Assembly: GCF_900113965.1 (NCBI RefSeq)
Contig: NZ_FORI01000014.1
Coordinates: forward strand, 1 to 46,781
From: Treponema bryantii
GTDB taxonomy: Bacteria; Spirochaetota; Spirochaetia; Treponematales; Treponemataceae
Length of the DNA stretch: 46,781 nt
Reading direction: 5' to 3'
Part shown: piece after piece, positions 25,190 through 34,762 of the stretch
Numbering within the stretch: position 1 is the first letter of the stretch
Layout: each line of letters begins with the position of its first letter
The notes under the pieces: generated by a model
Database searches by the model: none
What the model was told of the DNA's origin: nothing
The model's input: the letters and a program-made list of their open reading frames with translations, nothing else
Translations under genes and position numbers: made by a program

Positions 25190-25708
25190 TTATAATTTAT
25201 GTCTCATGTATGAAAATACTGAAACTTTCTTATATTCAAGAATTAAACTTGTCTGTGGCTCAAAATAATCTGTGAAAAACTTTTCTTTACCTGAATCAAA
25301 TTCTGAGCCTGCCGCAATAGAGTGATTTGCGACTATTCCAACTGCCATTACCAGGCGAGGAACTTTTCTATTTAGATTTTCAATAAAGTAACCGTCATTG
25401 GTTACGGTAAAAAATGCTCCAGGAGTTTCTTCCGGTTCCGGAATGCCTGCTCCATAGGAAACAAACTGTGTCTTGTAAAGTTCTAGAGTTCTGTCTGGTA
25501 AAAAACTGTAGTAGTCGTGAACTCTTCCTTTGTTTACAGAATGTGTATAAGAAATAATAAAGCCTTCTTTGAAAGCAGCGGCAGAATAAAATACTTTATC
25601 TGGATTTTTTCTACCGCTGATTGAAAGAACTCGTACTGCAGGAAGAAAGAAGATTCCGACTGCAGCAATAAGTAAAATTAAAAAAGTAGAAAACTTTTTT
25701 ACGTTCAA
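25190..25708 (-). CDS. DUF1850 protein of a TRAP locus
   Basis: A 172-residue protein with one N-terminal membrane anchor or signal segment (residues 7-28, FLILLIAAVGIFFLPAVRVL). The body has FIISYTHSVNKGRVHDYYSF and LELYKTQFVSYGAGIPEPEE, the hallmark Tyr-Thr-His-Ser-Val and Gly-Ala-Gly-Ile-Pro blocks of DUF1850, a family found next to TAXI TRAP transporters; function unknown, presumably an accessory. The start is TTG 25708, which overlaps the TGA stop of the binding-protein gene by 4 bp, so translation is probably coupled. Confidence 0.8.
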   Translation of the reverse strand: MNVKKFSTFLILLIAAVGIFFLPAVRVLSISGRKNPDKVFYSAAAFKEGFIISYTHSVNKGRVHDYYSFLPDRTLELYKTQFVSYGAGIPEPEETPGAFFTVTNDGYFIENLNRKVPRLVMAVGIVANHSIAAGSEFDSGKEKFFTDYFEPQTSLILEYKKVSVFSYMRHKL

Positions 25709-26685
25709 TTATTTGCCGAGTTTACATTAAGACCAATTTCTTTGTAGTACTTCAAAGCACCTGGGTGGAATGGAACTGAAACACCTGTTACAGCAGATGC
25801 AGCAGAAACTTCCTTACCTTTTGCGTGGCCACGAGAAAGTTCGTCGAGGTTAGCGAAAAGTGCCTTAGTCATTTCATAAACAGTGTCTTCATCAAGCTTT
25901 GAACTTACAGCAAGTGTAGCCTTGATTGCGAGAGCTGGTGTGTCATCATCAGTTCCCTTGTAAGTACCGCCAGGAATTGTTGTATATGTATAGAATCCAT
26001 ATTTAGCACAGATTGCATCAGCTGCTGCCTGATCAATAGGAATAAGGATAAGACCAGCTGTGAATGCAAGTTCCTGAAGAGCAGAGTTTGGAACACCGGC
26101 TGTAATGAAACATCCGTCCAAAGTTCCGTTCTGAATACCTTCAGCAGATTCCTTGAAAGAAAGGTTGCTCTTCTTGATATCATCAAAAGTAAGACCATAA
26201 CCTTCGAGAATCTGTTTAGCGTTGAATTCAACTCCAGATCCAGCATCACCTACAGAAATGCGCTTTCCGCGGAAGTCTGCGATAGATTTAATTCCACTTG
26301 CTTTAGAAACAGCAATCTGTACAACTTCTGGATACATAGTTCCGATTGTTGCAAGGTTTGTAAGCTTTTCACCTGCGAAAAGGTCTGTTCCATGATAAGC
26401 ATAGTCCATAACGTCATTCTGAACGATTGCGTATTCTGCATCACCTTTGTTGATAAGGCGAAGGTTTTCTGCAGAAGCACCAGTTGCCTGAGCTGTTACG
26501 TTCATGTTGGCAATTTTTGTGTTCCAGATATTTGCAATTGCACCACCGAACGGATAGTAAGTTCCGCTGGTACCACCTGTTGCAAGAATGTAGTCTTTCT
26601 TAGCGTTTGCATTTGATTTTGAACATCCGCTGAAAATGAGGGCAGCTGCGAGCAGTGCCAATGAAGCATTAAGTACTTTCTTCAT
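25705..26685 (-). CDS. TAXI-family TRAP solute-binding lipoprotein
   Basis: A 326-residue binding protein with lipoprotein signal (lipobox FSGC, Cys21). The mature protein begins with the family hallmark ILATGGTSGTYYPFGGAIANIWN, followed by ATGASAENLRLINKGDAEYAIVQNDVMDYAYHG, KRISVGDAGSGVEFNAKQILEGYG and VPFHPGALKYYKEIGL. It delivers the substrate to the fused permease encoded two genes downstream. SD AGGAGGAAG precedes ATG 26685. It is the first gene of the TRAP operon (26685 to 23075). Confidence 0.93.
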   Translation of the reverse strand: MKKVLNASLALLAAALIFSGCSKSNANAKKDYILATGGTSGTYYPFGGAIANIWNTKIANMNVTAQATGASAENLRLINKGDAEYAIVQNDVMDYAYHGTDLFAGEKLTNLATIGTMYPEVVQIAVSKASGIKSIADFRGKRISVGDAGSGVEFNAKQILEGYGLTFDDIKKSNLSFKESAEGIQNGTLDGCFITAGVPNSALQELAFTAGLILIPIDQAAADAICAKYGFYTYTTIPGGTYKGTDDDTPALAIKATLAVSSKLDEDTVYEMTKALFANLDELSRGHAKGKEVSAASAVTGVSVPFHPGALKYYKEIGLNVNSANN

Positions 26686-26716
26686 ATATCTTCCTCCTGA
26701 TGATAATATTTTACTA

Positions 26717-26745
26717 TATATAGGAACATAATTTCAATAAGTCAA
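26717..26745 (-). promoter_or_regulatory. TRAP operon promoter
   Basis: Minus strand: TTGACT (26740-26745), 17-bp spacer, TATATA (26717-26722), about 30 bp before the binding-protein ATG. Confidence 0.65.
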
Positions 26746-26831
26746 AAGTTTTGAAGTGGCACTAAATTCCAAAAATTCTGCATATTGCTAGGAAAAGATT
26801 TTTTATGTAAATTATAAATTGAGTTGCGGAT

Positions 26832-28553
26832 ATGAATCCAAATGGAAAATACAGACCGTTTACTGCCGTTCCTTTAAAAGACAGAAAGTGGCCTTCACGA
26901 ACAATCACAAATCCTCCTGTATGGTGCTCCGTTGATTTAAGAGATGGAAATCAGGCTCTTATTAATCCGATGGGAATTGAGCAGAAGATTGAATTTTTTA
27001 ACCTGCTTGTAAAAATCGGTTTTAAAGAGATTGAAGTTGGTTTTCCTTCTGCATCAGATACAGAATTTGAGTTTATACGTCGCCTCATCGAAAAAAAACT
27101 GATTCCTGATGATGTAACAATTCAGGTTTTGTGCCAGGCCCGCGAGCATCTGATTGCCAGAACTTTTGAGGCAATTGATGGCGCAAAGAATGTTATTTTC
27201 CATATATACAATGCAACTTCTCCAGCCCAGAGAAAATATAATTTTGGAAAGACAAAAGAAGAATTAATTGAGCTTGCCGTTAGCGGTGTAAAATGCGTAA
27301 AAAAATATATTACTGCAGTTTCTAAAGAAGCAGAGGCAGAAGGCCGTACCCCTGCAAACTTCCGTTTTGAATATTCGCCGGAAAACTTTACTCAGACAGA
27401 AATGGATTATGCAATTGAAATCTGTAGTGCGGTAATGAATGCCTGGGGCGCGACTCCGGAAAATAAGATGATTTTGAATCTTCCGGCTACAGTAGAATGC
27501 AGTCTTCCAAATCAGTTTGCAGACCAGATTGAATATTTTTGTGAAAATTTCCCGGGCCGTGAAAACTGTATAATTTCTCTTCATAATCATAATGACCGTG
27601 GAGAAGGAATTGCTCAGTGTGAACTTGGACTTCTTGCAGGTGCTGAACGTGTAGAAGGCTGTTTGTTTGGAAACGGCGAACGTACCGGAAATCTTGATAT
27701 TGTAACTGTTGCTTTGAATATGTACACACAGGGTGTAGATCCTCAGCTTGATTTTTCTGATCTGGATACTATTTCTTCTGAGTTTACAAGATTAACTGGA
27801 ATGGCAATGCATCCTCGTTCTCCTTATGCGGGCGAGCTCGTATTTACAGCTTTCAGCGGCTCACATCAGGATGCAATCAGCAAGGCAATTAATGCACGGT
27901 TTGGCAATAAATCAAATCTTCTTTGGGATGTGCCTTACCTTCCAATTGACCCGCACGATATTGGCCGTGAATACAATGGAATTATCCGCATCAACAGTCA
28001 GAGTGGAAAAGGCGGTGCAGCTTATATCCTCGAAACAATGTTTGGAATTGCTGCTCCAAAGGCAATGCATCCGGTTATTGGCGCAGTTATCAAAGCCCGT
28101 GCAGACGAACTTCAGCGTGAGCTCAGCCCGGACGAAGTTTACGATATTTTTGCCGAAACCTGGCTTTATACAAAATCTCCACTCAATGTACTCGAAATTA
28201 CAGAGCGTCATATAGAAGGCGAGCGCGGTACAGATCTTCCAGAGCAGGTTGCCGGTATGGCTACTGTTGAATGGGAAGGAAATCGCTATGCTGTTGCTGC
28301 AAACGGTAACGGACCTTTGGATGCCTTTGTAAGTGCCATGAAGCAGACCCCTGCTCCGGCTTTCAATATCACAAGCTTCCATGAACACTCTATTGGTCTT
28401 GGTTCAGACACACAGGCTATTGCTTATGTTCAGATTACTAAAGATAATGGTGAGCAGGTATGGGGCGTTGGAAAGAGTTCTAACGTTGGACGAGCCGGTA
28501 TTGCAGCCGTTGTTTCAGCCCTAAATTTTAGTCACATTAAAAAAATAAAATAA
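26832..28553 (+). CDS. leuA: 2-Isopropylmalate synthase
   Basis: A 573-residue enzyme for the first committed step of leucine synthesis: acetyl-CoA plus 2-oxoisovalerate to 2-isopropylmalate. TIM-barrel domain with WCSVDLRDGNQAL near residue 35 and metal-binding HNHNDRG (His251, His253); FGNGERTGNLD follows. A C-terminal allosteric domain (about 430-573, ending VGRAGIAAVVSALN) is present, so leucine feedback is expected. The N-terminus RPFTAVPLKDRKWPSRTI marks the longer LeuA form found in actinobacteria. No strong SD; a TATAAA (26813-26818) lies 13 nt before the ATG. It stands alone, without leuB-D. Confidence 0.94.
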   Translation: MNPNGKYRPFTAVPLKDRKWPSRTITNPPVWCSVDLRDGNQALINPMGIEQKIEFFNLLVKIGFKEIEVGFPSASDTEFEFIRRLIEKKLIPDDVTIQVLCQAREHLIARTFEAIDGAKNVIFHIYNATSPAQRKYNFGKTKEELIELAVSGVKCVKKYITAVSKEAEAEGRTPANFRFEYSPENFTQTEMDYAIEICSAVMNAWGATPENKMILNLPATVECSLPNQFADQIEYFCENFPGRENCIISLHNHNDRGEGIAQCELGLLAGAERVEGCLFGNGERTGNLDIVTVALNMYTQGVDPQLDFSDLDTISSEFTRLTGMAMHPRSPYAGELVFTAFSGSHQDAISKAINARFGNKSNLLWDVPYLPIDPHDIGREYNGIIRINSQSGKGGAAYILETMFGIAAPKAMHPVIGAVIKARADELQRELSPDEVYDIFAETWLYTKSPLNVLEITERHIEGERGTDLPEQVAGMATVEWEGNRYAVAANGNGPLDAFVSAMKQTPAPAFNITSFHEHSIGLGSDTQAIAYVQITKDNGEQVWGVGKSSNVGRAGIAAVVSALNFSHIKKIK

Positions 28554-28555
28554 CA

Positions 28556-28583
28556 TTGCAATTCTGTCATAATGTGCGATAAT
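28556..28583 (+). promoter_or_regulatory. Promoter of the second chemoreceptor gene
   Basis: TTGCAA (28556-28561), 16-bp spacer, GATAAT (28578-28583), about 50 bp before the ATG at 28637. Confidence 0.5.
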
Positions 28584-28636
28584 TAGAAGTAAGAAATAAA
28601 ATAGATTGTTATATTTTTACTTTTAGGAGTTTATTT

Positions 28637-30739
28637 ATGGCAAAAGCTTTGGACCGATTTGATCCTAATCCAAGAAAAAATATTTCATTAAAAACTAAAC
28701 TTATTGCAATGATTGTCGGCGCCAGCATGATAGGTGTATTTGTTTCTGGTGCTGTTGCATTTGCAGTTTTTAACCGGGGTATGCATGCTCAGAGTATTGA
28801 AGAACTTGAAAATACCACCGGTGGTGTTAAATGGATTCTCGAAGACTGGCTTGATACTCTGGGTGGTTACGGTGATATGCTGGCTTCAACCGATCATATT
28901 AAAGGTTATCTTGATGGTACTTATACAGATGATCCAAACGCATATCTTAAGGAAAAAGGTGAGATTTGTGAGGTAGATCTTCTTGCAATTACCGATACAA
29001 GCGGTACTATTTATGCCGGCTGGGAGATTAAACCGGGTGAGAAACCAAATCTTCCAATAATTCAGGCTGCACTAAAAGGTAAAAAAACTTATGCATATAC
29101 CAAACTTGGAGCTATGACTTATGGGTTGGTTTTTGCTACTCCAGTTATTAAGAATGGTAAAACTCTGGGCTGTCTTCTTATTGCTTATGATATTGCAACA
29201 ATGGGGTCAGATGGATATGTAGGTATTGTTCATGATTATCATACAGTTGAGTGTACAGTATTTGATGGTAAAACTCGTGCTGCTACAACACTTGGCGTTC
29301 ACATGCTTAATACCCAGCTTGATAATGAAGCAATCGTTAAGCAGGTTCTTTATGATGGTGTAGAATATGTAGGAAAGAACACGATTGCCGGAGTTGAGTA
29401 TTATACAGTTTATACACCACTCAAAAATGATGACGGTACAGTTTCCGGTATGGTTTTCGTAGCGAAGGCTATGAGTGTAATTGATAAGGTAAGAAATCAG
29501 ACTATTTCAATGATAGTTCCGGTTGCAATAATTCTTTTCTTGATTCTTTCTACAATCGGATACTTCTTCGTTCGCTGGATTATGAAGCGAATAAATAATG
29601 TTACTGTTTTTCTTAAAGATCTTTCAAGCGGCGAGGCAGATTTGACAAAGCGCTGTAATCTTTATGTTCGTGATGAAATTGGCGCACTCATTATCAACTT
29701 TGATATTTTTATGGATAAATTACAGGAGATTGTAAAGACTCTTAAAGATTCAAAGATAAATCTTGGTGTGAGTGGAGACAATCTGGATGCAGGAACACAG
29801 GATACTGCAAGTTCAATTACAGAAATTCTTGCAAACATAGACTCTATTCATGCTCAGATAAATAATCAGGGAAACAGTGTTTCAGAAACAAACAACTCGG
29901 TTCATCATATTTCAAGTGCAATTACAGATCTTGAAAATCTGATCGAAGACCAGTCAGCTAGTGTAACTCAAGCTTCTGCTGCGGTTGAAGAGATGATTGG
30001 AAATATTAATTCTGTAAACAAATCTGTAGAAAAAATGTCTTCTTCATTTAAGTCTCTTGAAGATAATGCTGAGATTGGCTTCTCTAAACAGGAAGACGTA
30101 AATGAACGTATTCGCCAGATTGAAGGTCAGTCGGAAATGCTTCAGGAAGCAAATACGGCTATTTCTGCAATTGCTGAACAGACTAACCTTCTTGCTATGA
30201 ATGCGGCAATCGAAGCGGCTCATGCAGGTGAAGCAGGTAAGGGATTTGCGGTTGTTGCCGATGAAATCCGTAAGCTTTCTGAAACATCTTCTGAACAGTC
30301 AAAGAAGATTGGTGAACAGCTTAATAAGATTATGAATTCTATTATTGAGGTTGTAGGTTCTTCTAGCGAAGCAAGTACGGCGCTTACAGAGGTATCTTCC
30401 CGTATTAAGGAAACAGATGAGCTTGTAATTCAGATTCAGTCTGCAATGGAAGAACAAAATGAAGGTTCAAAGCAGATTATGGAAGCCCTTCGTCATCTGA
30501 ATTCTTCTACAAGTGAAGTTCGTAATTCTTCTCAGGAAATGTCTGGAAGAAACGAACAGATTGTAAAGGATATGCAAATTCTTAAGGAATCAACCGATAT
30601 GATGAACACCAGTATGGAAGAGATGGCTGTTGGTGCCCGAAAGATTAATGAGACAGGAGCAACTCTTGGCGACATTTCTGTTCAGGTTAGGGAATCAATT
30701 CAGCAGATTGGTGCGCAGGTAGATTTGTTTAAGGTTTAA
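28637..30739 (+). CDS. Methyl-accepting chemotaxis protein, paralogue 1
   Basis: A 700-residue chemoreceptor. The cytoplasmic N-tail ([19 protein letters not shown]) is followed by TM1 (about 22-46), a Cache-type periplasmic sensor (about 50-285, with DVDLLAI-like blocks [17 protein letters not shown] and [16 protein letters not shown]), TM2 (about 290-314), HAMP, and the signalling tip near 514-545 ([20 protein letters not shown]). The next gene encodes a close paralogue, so this is a tandem duplication. SD TAGGAG lies 8 bp before the ATG. Ligand unknown. Confidence 0.93.
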   Translation: MAKALDRFDPNPRKNISLKTKLIAMIVGASMIGVFVSGAVAFAVFNRGMHAQSIEELENTTGGVKWILEDWLDTLGGYGDMLASTDHIKGYLDGTYTDDPNAYLKEKGEICEVDLLAITDTSGTIYAGWEIKPGEKPNLPIIQAALKGKKTYAYTKLGAMTYGLVFATPVIKNGKTLGCLLIAYDIATMGSDGYVGIVHDYHTVECTVFDGKTRAATTLGVHMLNTQLDNEAIVKQVLYDGVEYVGKNTIAGVEYYTVYTPLKNDDGTVSGMVFVAKAMSVIDKVRNQTISMIVPVAIILFLILSTIGYFFVRWIMKRINNVTVFLKDLSSGEADLTKRCNLYVRDEIGALIINFDIFMDKLQEIVKTLKDSKINLGVSGDNLDAGTQDTASSITEILANIDSIHAQINNQGNSVSETNNSVHHISSAITDLENLIEDQSASVTQASAAVEEMIGNINSVNKSVEKMSSSFKSLEDNAEIGFSKQEDVNERIRQIEGQSEMLQEANTAISAIAEQTNLLAMNAAIEAAHAGEAGKGFAVVADEIRKLSETSSEQSKKIGEQLNKIMNSIIEVVGSSSEASTALTEVSSRIKETDELVIQIQSAMEEQNEGSKQIMEALRHLNSSTSEVRNSSQEMSGRNEQIVKDMQILKESTDMMNTSMEEMAVGARKINETGATLGDISVQVRESIQQIGAQVDLFKV

Positions 30740-30791
30740 AATCCAAAAAAAAAATAATATTTTTCTCGAAAATAAATTTAAATTTGCTTTT

Positions 30792-30861
30792 TTGACATTT
30801 ATATATGATACTTTAAGCAGGATATTTAAGAATATATTTAATAATATATTTAAGAATATAT
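30792..30861 (+). repeat. 12-bp tandem repeat in the leader of the third chemoreceptor
   Basis: ATATTTAAGAAT (30822-30833), ATATTTAATAAT (30834-30845), ATATTTAAGAAT (30846-30857) and a partial ATAT. A TTGACA at 30792-30797 lies upstream but has no good -10 at the usual distance. The repeat ends 2 bp before the SD GGAGAGAG. Confidence 0.7.
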
Positions 30862-30872
30862 GGAGAGAGAAC

Positions 30873-32978
30873 ATGTCAAAAGAGTTGAATAGGTTTGATC
30901 CAAACCTCAGGCGAAATTTGTCATTAAAAGCAAAGCTTATAATGATGATTGTTGGAGCCAGCGTAATCGGTGTATTTATGTCTGGCGCTATTTCTTTTTT
31001 TACCTTCGATAAGGGCTTTCTTGAAAAAACAGTTCAAGATCTTCAGCATACAACAAACGGTGTTCACTGGATTTTAGATGACTGGCTTGAAACACTTGAT
31101 GGCTATGGTGATATGCTTGCCTCAATGGATCGTATTCAGGGTTTTATAGACGGAACCTATGATGATTACGATAAAGATGCATATTTATCAGATAAGGGAA
31201 AAATCTGTGATGTTGATCTTCTTGCCCTTACTGATAAATCTGGAACAGTTATAGCAGGTTATAATGTAAACCGTGGATACAAAAGCTCACTAACGTTAGT
31301 TAGTAAAGCGCTTGGTGGTAACAAGTCCTATGCGTATTGTGAGTTTGGAAATATCGGGTATGCGCTTGTCTCTTCTACACCGGTTATAAAAAACAATCAG
31401 GTTATTGGTGCCCTTTTAATTGGTTATAATATTGCAACAATGGGACAGCAGGGGTATGTATCAATTGTCCAGGCTCATCATTCTGTGGATTGTACAATTT
31501 ACAAAGGAAGAATTAGAGCTGCAACTACACTTGGTGCTAATCTTGTTGGTACAGAACTTGAAAATGATCTAATTGCAGATGCAGTGTTGAAAAAAGGTCA
31601 GCAGTATTTAGGTCAGAATAAAATTAATGGTATCGATTATTTTACAATTTATGATCCTATAAAAAATGATGACGGCTCAATAGCCGGTATGGTGTTTGTT
31701 GCAAAAACCATGTCGTCTATAAATGCAGTCAGAGATCAGTCAGTTAAGATTATTATTCCTTCTTCCATTCTTCTGTTTTTCATAATTGCTGCAGGCTGTA
31801 TACCATTTATTCGCTGGCTTGTTAAACGAATTAAAGGTGTTTCATATTTTCTTGCAGACCTTTCTACTGGTGATGCTGATTTAACAAAACGCTGTACGCT
31901 TTATTGTTATGATGAAATTGGAGAGCTTATAATAAACTTTGACAAATTTATGGACAAGCTTCATGATATTGTAAAGAACCTTAAGACTTCAAAAGAAGAC
32001 CTTGGTTTAAGTGGTAATAATCTTGATGAAGGTACAGAAAATACTGCAAGTTCAATTACAGAAATCATTGCGAATATCGACAGTATTCATTCCCAGATTA
32101 ATAATCAGGATAAGTGTGTTAGTAATACCAGTGATTCAGTCTTTCATATTACAAAATCAATTAAAGAACTTGATGTACATATTGAAGACCAGTCTTCCAG
32201 TGTAACGCAGGCTTCTGCTGCTGTTGAGCAGATGGTTGGTAATATAAATTCTGTAAATAAATCTGTAGCACAAATGACATCTTCTTTTAAAACCCTTGAG
32301 ACTAATGCTGAAACAGGCTTCTCAAAACAGGAAGATGTTAATGAGCAGATTCTTAAGATAGAAGGTCAGTCGGAAATGCTGCAGGAGGCAAACTCTGCTA
32401 TTTCTGCAATTGCTGAACAGACAAATCTTCTTGCGATGAATGCTGCGATTGAAGCTGCTCATGCCGGTGAAGCAGGTAAGGGCTTTGCAGTTGTAGCAGA
32501 TGAAATCCGTAAACTTTCTGAAACCTCTTCAGAGCAGTCTAAAAAAATTGGTGAGCAGCTTACAAAAATTATGGAAGCAATTTCCGGAGTTGTTAATTCA
32601 TCTCATGAAGCAAGTTCTGCTCTTACTCAGGTTTCAAGCTGTATTAAGGAAACAGATCAGCTTGTGATTCAAATTCAGGCTGCAATGGAAGAACAGAATG
32701 AAGGTTCAAAGCAGATTATAGATGCCCTTAAACATTTGAATACTTCTACGAGTGAAGTTCGTGATTCATCACATGAAATGTCCGACCGCAATAAGCAGAT
32801 TGTAACGGATATGCAGAGTCTTATAGAATCAACTGCTTATATGACCACCAGCATGTCTGAGATGTCAATAGGTGCAAAAAAAATCAATGAGACTGGCTCA
32901 ACCCTCAGCGATATTTCGAATCAGGTTAAGAGTTCCATTGATAAGATTGGCGAGCAGGTAGATTTGTTTAAAGTGTAA
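30873..32978 (+). CDS. Methyl-accepting chemotaxis protein, paralogue 2
   Basis: A 701-residue chemoreceptor with the same layout as the gene before it: N-tail [21 protein letters not shown]1 about 22-46, Cache-type sensor ([17 protein letters not shown]), TM2 about 289-314, HAMP, tip near 514-545. The cytoplasmic half is nearly identical to paralogue 1, while the sensor has changed more, as expected if ligands differ. A frame 27 codons longer reads through the 12-bp tandem repeat, giving an Ile/Phe/Asn-rich tail absent from the paralogue; the SD GGAGAGAG before ATG 30873 settles the start. Confidence 0.92.
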   Translation: MSKELNRFDPNLRRNLSLKAKLIMMIVGASVIGVFMSGAISFFTFDKGFLEKTVQDLQHTTNGVHWILDDWLETLDGYGDMLASMDRIQGFIDGTYDDYDKDAYLSDKGKICDVDLLALTDKSGTVIAGYNVNRGYKSSLTLVSKALGGNKSYAYCEFGNIGYALVSSTPVIKNNQVIGALLIGYNIATMGQQGYVSIVQAHHSVDCTIYKGRIRAATTLGANLVGTELENDLIADAVLKKGQQYLGQNKINGIDYFTIYDPIKNDDGSIAGMVFVAKTMSSINAVRDQSVKIIIPSSILLFFIIAAGCIPFIRWLVKRIKGVSYFLADLSTGDADLTKRCTLYCYDEIGELIINFDKFMDKLHDIVKNLKTSKEDLGLSGNNLDEGTENTASSITEIIANIDSIHSQINNQDKCVSNTSDSVFHITKSIKELDVHIEDQSSSVTQASAAVEQMVGNINSVNKSVAQMTSSFKTLETNAETGFSKQEDVNEQILKIEGQSEMLQEANSAISAIAEQTNLLAMNAAIEAAHAGEAGKGFAVVADEIRKLSETSSEQSKKIGEQLTKIMEAISGVVNSSHEASSALTQVSSCIKETDQLVIQIQAAMEEQNEGSKQIIDALKHLNTSTSEVRDSSHEMSDRNKQIVTDMQSLIESTAYMTTSMSEMSIGAKKINETGSTLSDISNQVKSSIDKIGEQVDLFKV

Positions 32979-32984
32979 CGTGCG

Positions 32985-33011
32985 CGGTGGTTGAGCCTGT
33001 CGAAACTACCG
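32985..33011. repeat. Palindromic repeat family 2, short form
   Basis: CGGTGGTTGAGCCTG then TCGAAACTACCG, 7 bp after the chemoreceptor stop and directly joined to a family-3 repeat. It may serve as the 3' end structure of the chemoreceptor transcript. Confidence 0.85.
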
Positions 33012-33041
33012 TCATTGCGAGCACGAAGTGCGTGGCAATCT
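33012..33041. repeat. Palindromic repeat family 3
   Basis: TCATTGCGAG-CACGAAGTG-CGTGGCAATCT: arms ATTGC(G)/(G)GCAAT with an inner CAC/GTG stem, a form known to me as dispersed in many bacterial genomes. Its end overlaps the murD stop codon (CTA, 33040-33042). Confidence 0.75.
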
Positions 33042-34455
33042 ATTCAAATATCTCTTTGACTGCGGTCATGTACTTATTGCCGCGGTCGAACTCATTGCTA
33101 AACATACCAAAAGAAGTAGCCCCCGGTGAGAAGACGAAAACTTCTTCTTCACCGCGGTGGTTGAGCTTGTCGAAACCACTTTTTGCTTCCCGTAACAGCG
33201 GCTCCAGCCCGTCAAATGGTCCGTGGTATTTAACTCCAGCCTTATCCAGTTCCGGAACAAGTTTGTCTGTTGCAGTTCCTGCAAGAAGATAAATATCCTT
33301 TACCTTGATTGTATCTGCATCTGGCGCGGTAAGAGTCTTAATAAGCGGAGTAAGTTCAAGGCCTTTTTCTGTTCCACCTGTCATAAGAATTACAGGTTTT
33401 CCAAAAGCCTGAGTTGCGGCAGCGGCTGCTTCTGGAACAGTTGCGCAGGAATCATTATAAAATTTAACTGTTGTGCCGGCTTCATTTTTCCAGCTGTGGA
33501 AATACTGAAGACGATGGTCGATTCCTGGCCAGCGCTGAAGAATCTCTTTAATACGGTCATCTGGAATTCCCATAAGATGCATTACTGTTGCAGCATTCTG
33601 TGCGTTTGTTTTCATATGAACGCCAGGAACTAAGAGTTCGCCGAGGTCAAGCTTCCAGGTTGCCTTGTCGCCATATCTTAAAACTGTTGCTTTTGTTTCA
33701 CTTGCAAAGCGGTCTCCCCAGTCATCAGAATCAAAAATTGAATAATCGCCCTTTGTCTGATCTGCGTAAATAAGGCGCTTGTCTGCGACATAAGATTCCA
33801 TGTCGCCGTACCAGTTCTGATGGTCTGGAACAATCTTTGTGATGACAGCGATGTGAGGACGGAGCACGCCACGGCCGCGGAGGTCTGCGAGCTGCCAGCT
33901 TGAAAATTCTATAACAACCGGAGTGTCGCCGCTTACTTCATCAAAGAATGTGAGAGGGCTCACGGTAATGTTTCCACCAAGGAAGGTTGTAAAACCAGCC
34001 TGAGATAGTCCGTAATAAATTGCGCTTACTGTAGAAGACTTTCCTTTGCTTCCTGTTACAGCGATAATCGGGCAGTCTGTAAAGCGAAGGAAAATGCTGA
34101 GGTCAGATTCAATGGCGTGGGCAGCCGCAAGGTATTTGTTGCCTTCAAATTTTACGCCAGGGTTTTTAATTACACAGTCGGCGTTTTCAAAATCTTCTAT
34201 GCGGTGTTCACCGAGGCGGTAAGTGAGGCGGCTGTGGTCAAGGCTTTCGTCTGAGTTCAGTTTATCTACAGTGGCCTTGAGCTGCTCTTCAGTTTTCATA
34301 TCGGTGACAGTTACGTATGCACCCTTTTTCAAAAAGAAACGCACCGCAGCTTCACCGCCGCCGTTAAGACCAAGGCCCATAACAGTAACCTTTTTATCTT
34401 TAATATCTTCAACTGATTTGAATGCGCACTGGCGCGGATAAACGTGTGGTGTCAT
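33040..34455 (-). CDS. murD: UDP-N-acetylmuramoyl-L-alanine:D-glutamate ligase, with in-frame palindromic repeat
   Basis: A 471-residue cytoplasmic Mur ligase adding D-Glu to UDP-MurNAc-L-Ala. The Rossmann-like N-domain has VTVMGLGLNGGGEAA; the ATP loop TGSKGKSS is at 134-141; EFSSWQLADLRG and the C-terminal VFVFSPGATSFGMFSNEFDRG are clear. The start is ATG 34455 with CAGGAG before it; a frame extending to 34650 would read through two repeats and a tRNA and is rejected. At about residues 426-434 the peptide GFDKLNHRG is encoded by a family-2 palindromic repeat (33155-33180), in a loop between the last helix and the SPGATSF strand. The gene ends inside a family-3 repeat. Key residues appear intact, so the protein is probably active. 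Confidence 0.93.
   Translation of the reverse strand: MTPHVYPRQCAFKSVEDIKDKKVTVMGLGLNGGGEAAVRFFLKKGAYVTVTDMKTEEQLKATVDKLNSDESLDHSRLTYRLGEHRIEDFENADCVIKNPGVKFEGNKYLAAAHAIESDLSIFLRFTDCPIIAVTGSKGKSSTVSAIYYGLSQAGFTTFLGGNITVSPLTFFDEVSGDTPVVIEFSSWQLADLRGRGVLRPHIAVITKIVPDHQNWYGDMESYVADKRLIYADQTKGDYSIFDSDDWGDRFASETKATVLRYGDKATWKLDLGELLVPGVHMKTNAQNAATVMHLMGIPDDRIKEILQRWPGIDHRLQYFHSWKNEAGTTVKFYNDSCATVPEAAAAATQAFGKPVILMTGGTEKGLELTPLIKTLTAPDADTIKVKDIYLLAGTATDKLVPELDKAGVKYHGPFDGLEPLLREAKSGFDKLNHRGEEEVFVFSPGATSFGMFSNEFDRGNKYMTAVKEIFE
33155..33180. repeat. Palindromic repeat family 2 inside murD
   Basis: CGGTGGTTGAGCTTG then TCGAAACCACT. Read in the murD frame on the minus strand it encodes GFDKLNHRG, an insertion-like loop just before the conserved SPGATSF strand. 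Confidence 0.85.
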
Positions 34456-34472
34456 AAGAACTCCTGAAAGCC

Positions 34473-34511
34473 CGGTGGTTGAGTGTTGCAAAGCAACGTA
34501 TCGAAACCACC
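34473..34511. repeat. Palindromic repeat family 2, long form, copy a
   Basis: CGGTGGTTGAGT - GTTGC AAA GCAAC - GTATCGAAACCACC, in the murD leader. Inner stem GTTGC/GCAAC. Confidence 0.88.
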
Positions 34512-34528
34512 ATATGAGCCGAAATCTG

Positions 34529-34569
34529 CGGTGGTTTCGATACGGCACTCTGTGCCTACTCAACCACCG
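34529..34569. repeat. Palindromic repeat family 2, long form, copy b (inverted)
   Basis: Minus-strand reading: CGGTGGTTGAGTA - GGCAC AGA GTGCC - GTATCGAAACCACCG. It faces copy a across 17 bp, forming a BIME-like pair between murD and the tRNA-Leu terminator. Confidence 0.88.
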
Positions 34570-34570
34570 T

Positions 34571-34605
34571 AAAAAAAAGAGGCCTCCCGAAAACTCAGGA
34601 GGCCT
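34571..34605 (-). terminator. tRNA-Leu terminator
   Basis: AGGCCTCC (34580-34587) pairs with GGAGGCCT (34598-34605); the minus strand continues into eight Us. It lies 3 bp past the tRNA 3' end. Confidence 0.88.
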
Positions 34606-34607
34606 GT

Positions 34608-34693
34608 TGCCGGGAACCGGGGTCGAACCGGCACGCTGATTGCTCAGCACAGGATTTTAAGTCCTGGGCGTCTACCAGTTCCGCCATCCCGGC
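34608..34693 (-). tRNA. tRNA-Leu (UAA)
   Basis: 86 nt on the minus strand. Acceptor arms GCCGGGA / TCCCGGC with discriminator A, D-arm containing TGGTAGACG, anticodon stem CAGGA/TCCTG around loop CTTAAAA giving anticodon TAA (UAA), a long variable arm (TGCTGAGCAATCAGCG) as required for Leu, and T-arm with GGTTCGACCC. CCA is not encoded. A terminator follows. Confidence 0.95.
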
Positions 34694-34749
34694 AAGTGAA
34701 TATCATCATATAGGAAATAATGGATATTTTCAAGACGGGTGGTTTTTAT

Positions 34750-34755
34750 TATAAT
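34750..34755 (+). promoter_or_regulatory. -10 box of the 34763 gene, leaderless type
   Basis: TATAAT ends 7 nt before ATG 34763, so transcription should start at or next to the A of the ATG. The -35 is weak (TTTTCA, 34727-34732, 17-bp spacer). Confidence 0.5.
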
Positions 34756-34762
34756 CGTGCTT

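Noticed and set aside
34456..34650. N-terminal extension of murD by 65 codons
   Set aside because: It would read through two palindromic repeats, a terminator and part of tRNA-Leu. ATG 34455 has an SD and the conserved N-terminus follows it.
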